NCBI RefSeq assembly: GCF_012273515.2
Contig: NZ_CP050975.2
Span: forward strand, 2,666,001-2,730,000
From: Streptomyces sp. RPA4-2
Lineage (GTDB): Bacteria > Actinomycetota > Actinomycetes > Streptomycetales > Streptomycetaceae
Length of the DNA stretch: 64,000 nt
Direction: 5' to 3'
In this document: in pieces, positions 1 to 9,387 of the stretch
How positions within the stretch are numbered: the first letter of the stretch is position 1
Layout of the letters: each line of letters opens with the position of its first letter
Translations under genes and position numbers: made by a program
The notes under the pieces: generated by a model
What the model was told of the DNA's origin: nothing
Databases searched by the model: none
The model's input: only the letters and a program-made list of their open reading frames with translations

Positions 1-149
1 GTGCTCACCGGCGCGCTGCCGCTCCCGTGCCCGCTCCCGTGCTCCGCCGGTTCGCCCTGTGCGCTCTTCTTTCCACCCACGTCCTTGGCCGCCGGACCCG
101 TGGATCTTCCGGACGCCGACTGCTGTACGGCGGTCTTTTTCGCCACCAT
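1..149 (-). CDS. N-terminal fragment of a DksA/TraR-like protein (truncated by window edge)
   Basis: Reading leftward from ATG at 149 (or the adjacent GTG at 146), the frame stays open to the window edge and encodes about 49 residues rich in Lys, Ala, Gly and Ser, starting MVAKKTAVQQSASG. A purine-rich GAAGGGG lies upstream as a ribosome binding site. Only this low-complexity N-terminus is visible, so no domain can be seen. From memory, the gene upstream of and divergent from ileS in Streptomyces encodes a TraR/DksA-type zinc-finger protein with a Lys/Ala-rich N-terminal extension; the product name is an inference from gene order. The rightward reading of the same bases gives only low-complexity protein and is rejected. 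Confidence 0.55.
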   Translation of the reverse strand, partial: MVAKKTAVQQSASGRSTGPAAKDVGGKKSAQGEPAEHGSGHGSGSAPVS

Positions 150-439
150 GGCCGCGGCCCCTTCACATATTGTGATCTTGCGCGCAAATCGCTCTGGGAC
201 GATAAATCGACTTCCGGCCCGCGGCAACGGGGCACGCCCACCTTCCGGCCGCCCCGCAGGTTCCGCCTGACGAGCCTGCATGCGTTGTGCCCAGCTCCCC
301 GCCGGGTAATCCGCCAGGCCCGGCGTCCCGGAACACGGACCTCGGCGCCTGCCCATTCGGGTCAGCTCGCGAGCCGCCGAGGCACCCCGGCCCGCACCGG
401 CCGAGGCGTCGGGAAAACCGGTCGGCCACCGTGCGCGCG

Positions 440-779
440 GCGCCGTACACTGGGCGCAGCGAGAAGCGTGGATGGGGACGAGTAGCGGCGTACGCGGCCA
501 GGAGCGACCCGGGGACGGTGGAAGCCCGGGGGCGAGCGCGACGCGAAGATCACCCCGGAGCCGCCGGAAGAAAGCCGTGGCCGACAGGCGGCGGCCGGTA
601 GACCCGGCATCGCGACCCCAATGAGGGGGTTCACCGGCGCACAGCACGTGCCGGGGAGCCAAGGAGGGTGGTACCGCGGGAGCACGCCGCACACGGCGTC
701 CGCAGCAGCTACTGGGCAGCGGCACGGGCTCTCGTCCCTCCGGACGGAAGGCAGAAAGTCCGCCGGAGGAAGCTCGCTG
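440..779 (+). promoter_or_regulatory. ileS leader: T-box riboswitch, translational type, isoleucine specific
   Basis: The hallmark T-box motif AGGGTGGTACCGCGGG lies at 665-680; its TGGT (669-672) can pair with the 3' end of uncharged tRNA-Ile (discriminator A plus CCA). Upstream, CCGGGG (526-531) pairs with CCCCGG (553-558), enclosing a loop whose 3' side carries ATC at 549-551, a plausible Ile specifier codon in a short Stem I. Downstream, CCTCCGG (737-743) is perfectly complementary to CCGGAGG (763-769), which contains the Shine-Dalgarno sequence of ileS. There is no T-run terminator. This predicts control of translation initiation by a sequestrator hairpin, as known for actinobacterial ileS. 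A possible -10 hexamer TACACT sits at 446-451. I see no gene between 150 and 440. Confidence 0.85.
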
Positions 780-3700
780 ATGACAACGCCGACGTACCGC
801 CAGGTGCCCGCCCAGGTCGACCTGCCCGCCCTCGAGCACGCCGTGCTCGATTTCTGGCGCGAGCAGAAGATCTTCGCCAAGAGCCTCGAGCGGTCCGAGG
901 GACGCCCCGAATGGGTGTTCTACGAAGGCCCGCCCACCGCGAACGGCATGCCGGGAGCGCACCACATCGAGGCGCGCGTCTTCAAGGACGTCTTCCCGCG
1001 CTTCCGCACCATGCGCGGGTATCACGTGGCCCGCAAGGCCGGCTGGGACTGCCACGGCCTGCCGGTGGAGCTCGCCGTGGAGAAGGAGCTCGGTTTCACG
1101 GGCAAGCAGGACATCGAGGCGTACGGCATCGCCGAGTTCAACGCCAGGTGCCGCGAGTCCGTGACCCGTCACACCGACGCCTTCACCGACCTCACGAACC
1201 GCATGGGCTACTGGGTCGACCTGGACGACGCGTACCGCACGATGGACCCCGAGTACGTGGAGTCCGTGTGGTGGTCGCTGAAGGAGATCTTCAACAAGGG
1301 TCTGCTGGTCCAGGACTACCGCGTCGCCCCGTGGTGCCCCCGCGACGAGACGGGCCTGTCGGACCACGAGCTGGCGCAGGGCTACGAGACGATCGTCGAC
1401 CCGTCCGTGTACGTCCGTTTCCCGCTCACCTCCGGTCCGCTGGCCGGCGAGGCGGCGCTCCTGGTGTGGACGACGACCCCGTGGACGTTGGTCTCCAACA
1501 CCGCGGTCGCCGCGCACCCCACCGTCACCTACGTGGTCGCGACGAACGGCGAGGAGAAGCTCGTCGTCGCCGAGCCGCTCCTCGGGAAGGCGCTCGGTGA
1601 GGGCTGGGAGACCACCGGTGAGACCTTCACCGGCGCCGAGATGGAGCGCTGGACGTATCAGCGTCCGTTCGAGCTGGTGGAGTTCCCCGAGCCCGCCCAC
1701 TACGTGGTGAACGCGGAGTACGTGACGACCGAGGACGGTACGGGCCTGGTCCACCAGTCCCCCGCCTTCGGCGAGGACGACCTCAAGGTCTGCCGCGCGT
1801 ACGGACTGCCGGTGGTGAACCCCGTCCGCCCGAACGGCACCTTCGAGGAGGACGTCCCGCTCGTCGGCGGCGTCTTCTTCAAGAAGGCGGACGAAAAGCT
1901 CACCGAGGACCTCCAGGCCCGCGGGCTGCTCTTCAAGCACGTCCCGTACGAGCACAGCTACCCGCACTGCTGGCGCTGCCACACCGCGCTCCTCTACTAC
2001 GCGCAGCCGTCCTGGTACATCCGCACCACCGCCGTCAAGGACCGTCTCCTCGAGGAGAACGAGAAGACCAACTGGTTCCCGGAGTCGGTCAAGCACGGCC
2101 GCTTCGGCGACTGGCTGAACAACAACATCGACTGGGCGCTGTCCCGCAGCCGCTACTGGGGCACCCCGCTCCCGCTGTGGCGCTGCGAGAACGACCACCT
2201 CACCTGCGTCGGCTCCCGCGCGGAACTGACCGAGCTGACCGGCTCCGACCAGTCGGAACTGGACCCGCACCGCCCGTACATCGACGCCGTCACCTTCACC
2301 TGCCCGCAGTGCGAGGCGACGGCGACCCGCGTCCCCGAGGTCATCGACGCCTGGTACGACTCGGGCTCGATGCCGTTCGCGCAGTGGGGCTACCCGTACA
2401 AGAACAAGGAGATCTTCGAGAGCCGCTACCCGGCGCAGTTCATCTCGGAGGCCATCGACCAGACGCGCGGCTGGTTCTACACGATGATGGCGGTCGGCAC
2501 CCTCGTCTTCGACCAGTCGTCCTACGAGAACGTGGTGTGCCTGGGCCACATCCTCGCCGAGGACGGCCGCAAGATGTCCAAGCACCTGGGCAACATCCTG
2601 CAGCCGATCCCGCTCATGGACCAGCACGGCGCGGACGCGGTGCGCTGGTTCATGGCCGCCGGCGGCTCCCCCTGGGCGGCCCGCCGCGTCGGCCACGGCA
2701 CCATCCAGGAGGTCGTCCGCAAGACCCTCCTGACCTACTGGAACACGGTCGCCTTCCAGGCCCTGTACGCCCGCACCTCCGGCTGGGCGCCCAGCGAGGC
2801 GGACCCGGCGCCGGCCGACCGCCCGGTCCTCGACCGCTGGCTCCTCTCCGAGCTGCACGCCCTCACCGACCAGGTGACCCAGGCACTGGAGACCTACGAC
2901 ACCCAGCGCGCCGGAAAGCTCCTCTCGGCGTTCGTCGACGACCTGTCCAACTGGTACGTGCGCCGCTCGCGCCGCCGCTTCTGGCAGGGCGACAAGGCCG
3001 CGCTGCGCACCCTGCACGAGGTCGTCGAGACCGTGACGCGCCTGATGGCCCCGCTGACCCCGTTCATCACCGAGCGGGTCTGGCAGGACCTGATCGCGCC
3101 GGTCACGCCGGACGCCCCCGAGTCCGTACACCTGTCGTCGTGGCCGGAGCCGGACCTGTCCGCCATCGACCCCGGGCTGTCGCGGCAGATGGTGCTGGTC
3201 CGCCGTCTCGTCGAGCTCGGCCGTGCCACCCGCGCGGAGTCGGGCGTCAAGACCCGCCAGCCGCTGTCCCGCGCGCTGATCGCGGCGACCGGTTTCGACT
3301 CGCTCGACCCCGAACTGCACGCGCAGATCACGGAGGAGCTGAACGTCAGCGGTCTCGCCTCGCTCTCCGAGGTGGGCGGCTCGCTGGTCGACACCACGGC
3401 CAAGGCCAACTTCCGCGCGCTCGGCAAGCGCTTCGGCAAGGGCGTCCAGGCCGTCGCGAAGGCGATCGCCGAGACGGACGCGGCGGCCCTGTCCCTCGCC
3501 CTGCGCGAGGGCACGGCCGCGGTGCCGGTCGACGGCGAGACGGTCACCCTGGCTCCGGACGAGGTCATCATCACGGAAACCCCGCGCGAGGGCTGGTCGG
3601 TGGCGTCCGACTCCGGCGCCACGGTCGCCCTCGACCTGGAGATCACCGAGGAACTGCGCCAGGCGGGCCTCGCCCGTGATGCGATCCGCCTCATCCAGGA

Positions 3701-3917
3701 GGCCCGCAAGAACAGCGGCCTCGACGTGGCCGACCGGATCGCGCTGCGTTGGACGTCCACCGACCCGGCCGTCATCGCGGCCCTGTCCGAGCACTCCGAC
3801 CTCATCGCCGACGAGGTCCTCGCCACGGACTTCGCGCAGGGTCAGGCCGAGGACGCCTACGGCGCCCCGTTCACCGACGAGTCCCTGTCGCTGACCTTCC
3901 GTCTGCACAAGGTGTAG
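780..3917 (+). CDS. ileS: Isoleucyl-tRNA synthetase
   Basis: Charges tRNA-Ile with isoleucine in the cytoplasm. The protein is 1045 aa, typical for actinobacterial IleRS. The class I HIGH motif is the actinobacterial variant GMPGAHH (residues 56-62), and the KMSKS loop reads KMSKH near residue 598. The long middle insert corresponds to the CP1 editing domain and is followed by an anticodon-binding region. The open frame extends upstream to 621, but ATG 780 is chosen because it follows GGAGGAAG at 766-773 and because upstream residues would fall inside the T-box. Expression is predicted to be T-box controlled. It is convergent with divIVA. Confidence 0.97.
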   Translation: MTTPTYRQVPAQVDLPALEHAVLDFWREQKIFAKSLERSEGRPEWVFYEGPPTANGMPGAHHIEARVFKDVFPRFRTMRGYHVARKAGWDCHGLPVELAVEKELGFTGKQDIEAYGIAEFNARCRESVTRHTDAFTDLTNRMGYWVDLDDAYRTMDPEYVESVWWSLKEIFNKGLLVQDYRVAPWCPRDETGLSDHELAQGYETIVDPSVYVRFPLTSGPLAGEAALLVWTTTPWTLVSNTAVAAHPTVTYVVATNGEEKLVVAEPLLGKALGEGWETTGETFTGAEMERWTYQRPFELVEFPEPAHYVVNAEYVTTEDGTGLVHQSPAFGEDDLKVCRAYGLPVVNPVRPNGTFEEDVPLVGGVFFKKADEKLTEDLQARGLLFKHVPYEHSYPHCWRCHTALLYYAQPSWYIRTTAVKDRLLEENEKTNWFPESVKHGRFGDWLNNNIDWALSRSRYWGTPLPLWRCENDHLTCVGSRAELTELTGSDQSELDPHRPYIDAVTFTCPQCEATATRVPEVIDAWYDSGSMPFAQWGYPYKNKEIFESRYPAQFISEAIDQTRGWFYTMMAVGTLVFDQSSYENVVCLGHILAEDGRKMSKHLGNILQPIPLMDQHGADAVRWFMAAGGSPWAARRVGHGTIQEVVRKTLLTYWNTVAFQALYARTSGWAPSEADPAPADRPVLDRWLLSELHALTDQVTQALETYDTQRAGKLLSAFVDDLSNWYVRRSRRRFWQGDKAALRTLHEVVETVTRLMAPLTPFITERVWQDLIAPVTPDAPESVHLSSWPEPDLSAIDPGLSRQMVLVRRLVELGRATRAESGVKTRQPLSRALIAATGFDSLDPELHAQITEELNVSGLASLSEVGGSLVDTTAKANFRALGKRFGKGVQAVAKAIAETDAAALSLALREGTAAVPVDGETVTLAPDEVIITETPREGWSVASDSGATVALDLEITEELRQAGLARDAIRLIQEARKNSGLDVADRIALRWTSTDPAVIAALSEHSDLIADEVLATDFAQGQAEDAYGAPFTDESLSLTFRLHKV

Positions 3918-3925
3918 CACCGGGC

Positions 3926-3955
3926 GGCGGGGCCGTCGACCTGAACGGCCCCGCC
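3926..3955 (+). terminator. ileS terminator hairpin
   Basis: Perfect 11-bp stem GGCGGGGCCGT (3926-3936) / ACGGCCCCGCC (3945-3955) with an 8-nt loop, 9 nt after the ileS stop. There is no U-tract, which is common for Streptomyces terminators. Confidence 0.7.
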
Positions 3956-3980
3956 CCCGAACGCCGGACGGGCTGGAGGA

Positions 3981-4067
3981 CTAGGGCGTGTTGCGAAAGT
4001 CCCGCCTGCCTCGCGACGCCTGGCACGCCCTCCGGGCGGACGACGGGACTTTCGCAACACGCCCTAG
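3981..4067. repeat. Dispersed palindromic element, full copy
   Basis: An 87-bp element flanked by perfect 24-bp inverted arms (3981-4004 and 4044-4067). The arms begin CTAGGGCGTGTTGCGAAAGT. The central part is GC-rich and not itself symmetric. One half of the same element recurs at 44937-44978. It lies between convergent genes, so transcripts from either side would form a long hairpin. It resembles a REP/MITE-type mobile palindrome; no transposase is present. Confidence 0.8.
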
Positions 4068-4137
4068 CGCAGCGCCCCCCGGGGCGCGAGGAACCGCGCG
4101 GTCGGCCCCCGCACCCGGCAACCCGAGAACGACCGAG

Positions 4138-4174
4138 AGCCGGGGCCCGCCAAAGATCTTGGCGGGCCCCGGCT
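4138..4174. terminator. Strong hairpin between ileS and divIVA
   Basis: A perfect 16-bp stem pairs 4138-4153 (AGCCGGGGCCCGCCAA) with 4159-4174 around a 5-nt loop, followed by TT. It is placed to stop transcription in either direction. Confidence 0.6.
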
Positions 4175-4243
4175 TTCGGCGTTGCGTATCCCGTACAGAT
4201 GCCCCAGGGAAACCGCACGCCCTCCCGAAACAGCACGGCAAAA

Positions 4244-4278
4244 GGGCGGGGCCCCCGGAAGATCCGGGGGCCCCGCCC
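4244..4278 (-). terminator. Terminator of the leftward dcw transcript after divIVA
   Basis: A perfect 15-bp stem, GGGCGGGGCCCCCGG (4244-4258) / CCGGGGGCCCCGCCC (4264-4278), with a 5-nt loop. In the leftward direction it is followed directly by TTTT (complement of AAAA 4240-4243), so it is a canonical intrinsic terminator about 40 nt after the divIVA stop. Confidence 0.85.
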
Positions 4279-4315
4279 TGAACGCCGGCCGACGCCTAAG
4301 GCGTACAGGAGGCCG

Positions 4316-5581
4316 TCAGTTGTCGTCCTCGTCGATCAGGAAGCCGCGCATCGGCGAGGGCGCCTGCTGCATCGGCGACGGGCCCTGGGGCCGCACCGGA
4401 GCCATCGGCTGGGTCATCGCCGGGGACATCTGCTGCTGCCCGCCGTAGGAGGGCGCCGCCGGTGCCGGAGCACCGCCCATGCCCTGGCCACCGCCGTACG
4501 ACGGCGCGCTCGCGCCGGCCGGAGCCATCGAGGGCGCCGAGGGCGAAGGCAGGGAGGGAGCGGCCGGGGAACGCGGCGGGGCGAGCGAGTCGTCCGCCTG
4601 CGTCTCCAGCTGGCGCAGCTGCGACTCCAGGTAGGACTTCAGACGCGTGCGGTACTCGCGCTCGAAGCCGCGCAGGTCCTCGACCTTGCGCTCCAGCGTG
4701 GCGCGGGCGGACTCCAGGGAGCCCATCGCGACGCGGTGCTTCTCCTGCGCGTCCCGCTCCAGAGCGTCGGCCTTGGCACGGGCGTCGCGCTCCAGACCCT
4801 CGGCGCGGCTGCGGGCCTCGCCGACGATCTTGTTGGCCTCGGAACGGGCCTCGGCGATCGCCTGGTCGGCGGTCTGCTGGGCCAGCGAGAGCACCCGGGC
4901 GGCGCTGTCGCCACCGGGACCCTGACCGGGCTGTCCCATCTGCGGGCCGTGACCGCCCATGGGGCCACCCATGGGTCCGCCCATCGGGCCACCCATCTGC
5001 TGCTGCATCTGGCCGGGCATCTGCTGCTGCATCTGCTGACCGGGACCCTGACCCATCGGACCCTGACCCATGGGGCCCTGGCCCATCGGACCCTGACCCA
5101 TCGGCCCCTGACCCATGGGGCCCTGGCCCATCTGGCCCTGACCCATGGGGCCCTGGCCCATCGGACCCTGACCCATGGGGCCCTGGCCCTGCTGGCCGCC
5201 CTGGGCGCTGGGGCCCGCGGGCAGCTGCGGCGCACCGCTCGGCAGCTGGGGCGGACCGCCCATGGGGCCACCCATCTGCTGCTGCGGCGGACCCGATATG
5301 CCGGCGGGTACGGGAGCGCCCGGACCGCGCATGCCCTGCGGCGGCCCCTGCTGCTGGTCCTGCTGCTCGGGCGGCTTGCGCATGCCCTGCTGCTGGTTCT
5401 GCGCGGCCGCGCGCGTGGCAGCGGCCAGCTTGGCGCGCAAGTCCTCGTTCTCGCGGAGCAGTCGCGTCAGTTCGGCTTCGACCTCGTCGAGGAAGGCATC
5501 GACCTCGTCCTCGTCATAGCCTTCTCGGAGGCGGACGGTCGTGAACTGCTTGTTCCGCACGTCCTCGGGGGTCAACGGCAT
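4316..5581 (-). CDS. divIVA: DivIVA polar growth scaffold
   Basis: Coiled-coil scaffold that marks hyphal tips and directs apical wall growth in actinomycetes (family knowledge). The 421-aa protein starts [20 protein letters not shown], the classic DivIVA membrane-binding N-terminal domain (residues 1-60). A Q/G/P/M-rich insert with GPMGQ tandem repeats (about 132-180) separates it from a heptad-rich coiled coil (about 220-330). A Pro/Ala/Gly-rich tail ends [11 protein letters not shown]. Streptomyces DivIVA is unusual in having this long insert. ATG 5581 is preceded by GAGGTGAAGAG. It is the last gene of the leftward cluster, 46 nt after yggT, and is followed by an intrinsic terminator. Confidence 0.97.
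   Translation of the reverse strand: MPLTPEDVRNKQFTTVRLREGYDEDEVDAFLDEVEAELTRLLRENEDLRAKLAAATRAAAQNQQQGMRKPPEQQDQQQGPPQGMRGPGAPVPAGISGPPQQQMGGPMGGPPQLPSGAPQLPAGPSAQGGQQGQGPMGQGPMGQGPMGQGQMGQGPMGQGPMGQGPMGQGPMGQGPMGQGPGQQMQQQMPGQMQQQMGGPMGGPMGGPMGGHGPQMGQPGQGPGGDSAARVLSLAQQTADQAIAEARSEANKIVGEARSRAEGLERDARAKADALERDAQEKHRVAMGSLESARATLERKVEDLRGFEREYRTRLKSYLESQLRQLETQADDSLAPPRSPAAPSLPSPSAPSMAPAGASAPSYGGGQGMGGAPAPAAPSYGGQQQMSPAMTQPMAPVRPQGPSPMQQAPSPMRGFLIDEDDN
5044..5186 (-). repeat. 15-bp tandem repeat inside divIVA (GPMGQ units)
   Basis: About ten 15-bp units encode GPMGQ, one variant being GQMGQ. They lie in the flexible insert between the DivIVA domain and the coiled coil. Units differ at synonymous sites (CCC ATC versus CCC ATG on the + strand), so the array is not a very recent expansion but is still prone to slippage. 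Confidence 0.85.
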
Positions 5582-5627
5582 CTCTTCACCTCAACGTAGT
5601 CGTCGGCATTCGGCAAGACCGTATCGT

Positions 5628-5912
5628 TCACAGCCGGCTCACGACGGAGATCAGGATGTAGACGATGATCATCAGTACGAAGAAGGACAGGTCGAGCGCC
5701 ACGCCCCCGAGACGCAGCGGCGGAATGAACCGCCGCAGAAGCTTGAGCGGTGGATCGGTGACAGTGTAAGTGGCCTCGAGAACGACCACCATCGCCTTGC
5801 CGGGCTGCCATGAGCGGGCGAACTGGAAGACGTAGTCCATGACCAACCGGAAGATCAGCACGATGAGGAAACACATCAGCGCGATGTAGAGAACCTGCCC
5901 AACCACGCTCAT
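5628..5912 (-). CDS. YggT-family integral membrane protein
   Basis: A 94-aa protein with two hydrophobic segments, about residues 4-26 and 72-92. They flank the family loop that contains TDPPLKLLRRFIPPLRLGG. YggT proteins are small membrane proteins of unclear biochemical role that are encoded between sepF and divIVA in Gram-positive bacteria; the same order here supports the call. It lies 50 nt downstream of sepF, probably on the same transcript. Confidence 0.9.
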   Translation of the reverse strand: MSVVGQVLYIALMCFLIVLIFRLVMDYVFQFARSWQPGKAMVVVLEATYTVTDPPLKLLRRFIPPLRLGGVALDLSFFVLMIIVYILISVVSRL

Positions 5913-5962
5913 GATCCGTGCTTCCCTCTCCCCTGTTTCCCTGCGTTGTCCGGTCCAGCGTC

Positions 5963-6604
5963 TCAGCTCTGGTTGAAGAACCCGCCCTCTGCGATGCGGG
6001 CCTTGTCCTCCGCCGTGACATCGACGTTAGCAGGCGACAACAGGAACACCTTCTGCGTCACCCGCTCGATGCTGCCGTGGAGACCAAACACCAAACCGGC
6101 CGCAAAGTCGACAAGTCGCTTCGCGTCCGTGTCATCCATCTCGGTCAGATTCATGATCACCGGGGTGCCCTCACGGAAGTGTTCCCCGATGGTACGGGCC
6201 TCGTTGTACGTCCGCGGGTGGAGTGTGGTGATCCGGTACGGCTCTCGTTCCGACACGACCTTGGGCATGATCACCGGTGCGTTCTTCTCCAGGCTCGCGC
6301 GTTCTTGTGTGATGGATGCCACGGGCGCGATGCGCGCCGGACGGCCTGATTCCGCAGACAGCGAAGCGGAATGCGGCACCGGGTCGCGCTGCGCGGGAGG
6401 CTGCACCACTCGTACCGATTCGTCCCGTTGGGACTGGTGCGCCTGATGTGACTGGTGCGGCGGCTCATGCCGCCGGCGGTCCCGCTCGGGCTCCGGATCA
6501 AGCTCGGGCTCGAACTCGTCGTCGGGGTCGAATCCCCTGCCGTCGTACCCATCGTCCTCCACGAGGCCGAGGTAGACCGCCATCTTGCGCATCGCGCCGG
6601 CCAT
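5963..6604 (-). CDS. sepF: Cell division protein SepF
   Basis: Membrane anchor and assembly factor for FtsZ. The protein has 213 aa. An N-terminal segment ([18 protein letters not shown]) can form the amphipathic membrane-binding helix. An acidic, Pro/Arg/His-rich linker (about 20-100) follows, then the conserved SepF core (about 120-205) with [20 protein letters not shown] and [13 protein letters not shown]. The 129-nt gap to ylmE contains a small inverted repeat (CCGCCTGTGGCGG) and may hold a promoter. Start ATG at 6604. Confidence 0.95.
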   Translation of the reverse strand: MAGAMRKMAVYLGLVEDDGYDGRGFDPDDEFEPELDPEPERDRRRHEPPHQSHQAHQSQRDESVRVVQPPAQRDPVPHSASLSAESGRPARIAPVASITQERASLEKNAPVIMPKVVSEREPYRITTLHPRTYNEARTIGEHFREGTPVIMNLTEMDDTDAKRLVDFAAGLVFGLHGSIERVTQKVFLLSPANVDVTAEDKARIAEGGFFNQS

Positions 6605-6733
6605 GCTCTGAGTCCTCCGCTCTGTGGTGGATCGGCTGACGAATAGCCAAGTGCCCGCGATCCACGAGGTCGTTATGCCCGCCTGTGGCGGTAATGACCA
6701 TATTTTCTGCTGTGGTCCGACTTCTTGGCGACG

Positions 6734-7453
6734 TTACCCGAGCCCGGGTCGGACTCCGAGTACCGCCGTACCGACGCGCACATGTGTCGCTCCGGCCGTC
6801 ACGGCCTGCTCGAGGTCCGCACTCATCCCTGCGGACACCATGTTCGCAGCCGGATGCGTGCGGCGCATAGCAGTCGACAAATCCATCAGTCGCGCGAACG
6901 CGTCCCTCGGACGCCCCGCGTACGGCCCGGTGAGCGGCGCGACGGTCATCAGACCGTCGAGCCGGAGCCCCGGAGCCCGCTCGACGAGGCCGGCCAACTC
7001 CTCGACCCCGCCCACTCCCACGCCGCCCCGCTCGCCCCGGCCGCTCTCCTCCGCGTCCAGCGCGACCTGGATGAGACACCCGACCTCGCGCTCCACCCGC
7101 ACCGCGTCCTTCGACAAGGCCGTGACGAGCCGGGAACGGTCGACGGACTGCACCACATCGGCGTAACCGACCACCGAACGCACCTTGTTGGTCTGCAACT
7201 GACCGACGAAGTGCCAGGAGAGAGGCAGATCGGAGCAGGCGGCGGCCTTGGGGGCCGCGTCCTGGTCCCGGTTCTCGGCGACATGGCGCACGCCGAGCTC
7301 CGACAGGATCCGCACATCGCTCGCGGGGTAGGTCTTGGTGACCACGATCAAGGTCACCTCTTCGCGCTTGCGCCCGGCGGCCGTGCACGCCGCCGCGATA
7401 CGCTCTTCCACTTTCGCCAGGTTCGCGGCGAGTTGAGCCTTACGGTCCGTCAT
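6734..7453 (-). CDS. YggS/YlmE-family pyridoxal phosphate homeostasis protein
   Basis: Single-domain TIM-barrel PLP-binding protein (239 aa) of the YggS/PROSC family, which buffers free PLP and has no known enzyme activity. The PLP-lysine motif VVTKTYPASD lies at about residues 37-46. Other family motifs are GENRDQ-like AENRDQD, FVGQLQTNK, and a C-terminal SAGMSADLEQAV followed by RVGTAVLGVRP. The family motif usually reads SMGMS; here it is SAGMS. It starts 6 nt after pgeF stops, so the two are translationally close. Confidence 0.95.
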   Translation of the reverse strand: MTDRKAQLAANLAKVEERIAAACTAAGRKREEVTLIVVTKTYPASDVRILSELGVRHVAENRDQDAAPKAAACSDLPLSWHFVGQLQTNKVRSVVGYADVVQSVDRSRLVTALSKDAVRVEREVGCLIQVALDAEESGRGERGGVGVGGVEELAGLVERAPGLRLDGLMTVAPLTGPYAGRPRDAFARLMDLSTAMRRTHPAANMVSAGMSADLEQAVTAGATHVRVGTAVLGVRPGLG

Positions 7454-7459
7454 GCCCCA

Positions 7460-8197
7460 TCAGTCCAGCCAGACATAGCCCGCGAGCCGCCCGGTGGTGC
7501 GGTCCCGTCGGTACGAGAAATGGTCCTTCGACTCAAGCGTGCACGCCGGCGACTGCTGCCGGTCGCGCACCCCGAGCCGTTCCAGTTGCGCGTGCACTCC
7601 GGCGGTCACGTCGACCGCGGGAGTGCCCCAACTGGTCTCGGCGTACGCCGCCGGCTCGACGGCGGCGACTTCGGCGCGCATCTCGTCCGGCACTTCGTAG
7701 CACCGGCCGCAGACCGCGGGTCCGGTGCGGGCGACGATCCTCGCGGGCTCGGCGCCGAGTTCCACCATGGCCCGTACGGCGGCGGGGACGACCCCCGCGA
7801 CCATGCCGGGCCGCCCCGCGTGGGCGGCCGCCGCGATCCCGGCGACGGGATCGGCGAGCAGGACCGGTGTGCAGTCGGCGGTGAGGACGGCGAGAGCGAG
7901 CCCACGCCGCGCGGTGACGATCGCGTCGACGGACGGGATCTCCGAGGAGCCCCACGGTGCGTCGACGACCGCCACGTCCGGCCCGTGCACCTGGTTCATC
8001 CAGACGACCAGGGCCGGGTCCAGCCCGAGGGACCGGGCTGCCAGTTCACGATTGGTCCGTACGTCGTCGGGGTCGTCGCCGACCGCTCCGCCGAGGTTGA
8101 GCTCCTCGTACGGAACGGCGCTCACCCCGCCCCACCGGTCGGTGAAGGCGAAGTGCGCGCCGCTCACGGTGCTCGTCTCGGAGCGCTGTCCTATCAC
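7460..8197 (-). CDS. pgeF: Peptidoglycan editing factor PgeF (YlmD, multicopper polyphenol oxidase family)
   Basis: A 245-aa member of the YfiH/YlmD family, which removes wrongly built muropeptide precursors (L-Ser-containing) and was earlier described as a laccase. Conserved metal-site segments are visible: [24 protein letters not shown], and a C-terminal [10 protein letters not shown]. The start is GTG at 8197-8195. It overlaps the ftsZ stop by 4 nt (GTGA), implying translational coupling to ftsZ. Confidence 0.93.
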   Translation of the reverse strand: MIGQRSETSTVSGAHFAFTDRWGGVSAVPYEELNLGGAVGDDPDDVRTNRELAARSLGLDPALVVWMNQVHGPDVAVVDAPWGSSEIPSVDAIVTARRGLALAVLTADCTPVLLADPVAGIAAAAHAGRPGMVAGVVPAAVRAMVELGAEPARIVARTGPAVCGRCYEVPDEMRAEVAAVEPAAYAETSWGTPAVDVTAGVHAQLERLGVRDRQQSPACTLESKDHFSYRRDRTTGRLAGYVWLD

Positions 8198-9387
8198 TTG
8201 AGGAAGTCCGGCACGTCCAGCTCTTCGGCCGCGCTGTCCGAGTAGGTGCGGGACGGCGGGACCGGCGGGGCCACCTGGATCTCACTGACCGGCTCCGGAG
8301 CGGGCTCCGGTGCCTCCTTCGGCGTGACGCTGCCGAGCGAGCCGAAGGACGGACGGCTCTCGGGGGCCCGCACCGGCGCGGGCTCCTCGCGCTGCTTGGC
8401 CGCGGTGGAGCCGAGGACGTTGTCCCGCTTGGCCGGCGGCTGGCCGCCGTCGAAGCCGGCGGCGATGACGGTGACCCGCACCTCGTCGCCGAGGGCGTCG
8501 TCGATGACCGCGCCGAAGATGATGTTGGCCTCGGGGTGCGCGGCCTCGCTGACCAGCTGGGCGGCTTCGTTGATCTCGAACAGGCCGAGGTCGGAGCCAC
8601 CGGAGATGGAGAGCAGGACGCCGCGGGCGCCGTCGATGGAGGCCTCCAGGAGCGGCGAGGAGATCGCCATCTCCGCGGCCGCCACCGCACGGTCGTCGCC
8701 GCGGGCCGAGCCGATGCCCATGAGCGCGGAACCCGCCTCGGACATCACGGACTTGACGTCGGCGAAGTCGAGGTTGATCAGACCGGGCGTGGTGATGAGG
8801 TCGGTGATGCCCTGGACACCGGAGAGCAGGACCTGGTCCGCCGACTTGAACGCGTCGAGGACCGAGACCTGGCGGTCCGAGATGGACAGCAGCCGGTCGT
8901 TCGGGATGACGATGAGGGTGTCGACCTCTTCGCGGAGTTCGGCGATGCCGTCCTCCGCCTGGTTGGCCCGGCGCCGTCCCTCGAAGGTGAACGGGCGGGT
9001 GACCACGCCGATGGTCAGGGCGCCCAGCGAACGGGCGATGTTGGCCACGACGGGTGCGCCGCCGGTGCCGGTGCCGCCGCCTTCGCCGGCCGTCACGAAG
9101 ACCATGTCGGCCCCCTTGAGGACCTCCTCGATCTCCTCGCGGTGATCCTCGGCCGCCTTCCGGCCGACGGCCGGGTTGGCTCCGGCGCCGAGTCCGCGGG
9201 TGAGTTCGCGGCCGACGTCGAGTTTGACGTCGGCGTCGCTCATCAACAGAGCTTGCGCGTCCGTGTTGATGGCGATGAACTCGACGCCCTTGAGACCGAC
9301 CTCGATCATCCGGTTGATGGCATTGACACCACCGCCGCCGACACCGATGACTTTGATGACTGCGAGGTAGTTCTGCGGTGCTGCCAC
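8194..9387 (-). CDS. ftsZ: Cell division GTPase FtsZ
   Basis: Tubulin-like GTPase that forms Z-rings; in Streptomyces these make cross-walls and sporulation septa. The protein has 397 aa. N-terminal [13 protein letters not shown] and the tubulin signature [13 protein letters not shown] bind GTP; the T7 synergy-loop region lies near residue 205. A Pro/Glu-rich linker leads to the C-terminal peptide ELDVPDFLK, the docking site for SepF and other partners. It is separated from ftsQ by 275 nt of regulatory DNA and overlaps pgeF. Confidence 0.99.
   Translation of the reverse strand: MAAPQNYLAVIKVIGVGGGGVNAINRMIEVGLKGVEFIAINTDAQALLMSDADVKLDVGRELTRGLGAGANPAVGRKAAEDHREEIEEVLKGADMVFVTAGEGGGTGTGGAPVVANIARSLGALTIGVVTRPFTFEGRRRANQAEDGIAELREEVDTLIVIPNDRLLSISDRQVSVLDAFKSADQVLLSGVQGITDLITTPGLINLDFADVKSVMSEAGSALMGIGSARGDDRAVAAAEMAISSPLLEASIDGARGVLLSISGGSDLGLFEINEAAQLVSEAAHPEANIIFGAVIDDALGDEVRVTVIAAGFDGGQPPAKRDNVLGSTAAKQREEPAPVRAPESRPSFGSLGSVTPKEAPEPAPEPVSEIQVAPPVPPSRTYSDSAAEELDVPDFLK

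Noticed and set aside
1..270. 89-residue rightward open frame at the left edge
   Set aside because: Low complexity, no ribosome binding site; the opposite strand has a start with a good RBS and a Lys/Ala-rich N-terminus that fits the expected neighbour of ileS.
3749..5599. 616-residue rightward open frame
   Set aside because: Crosses the ileS end, the intergenic hairpins and the antisense of divIVA; the [15 protein letters not shown] repeats are the reverse reading of the GPMGQ repeats.
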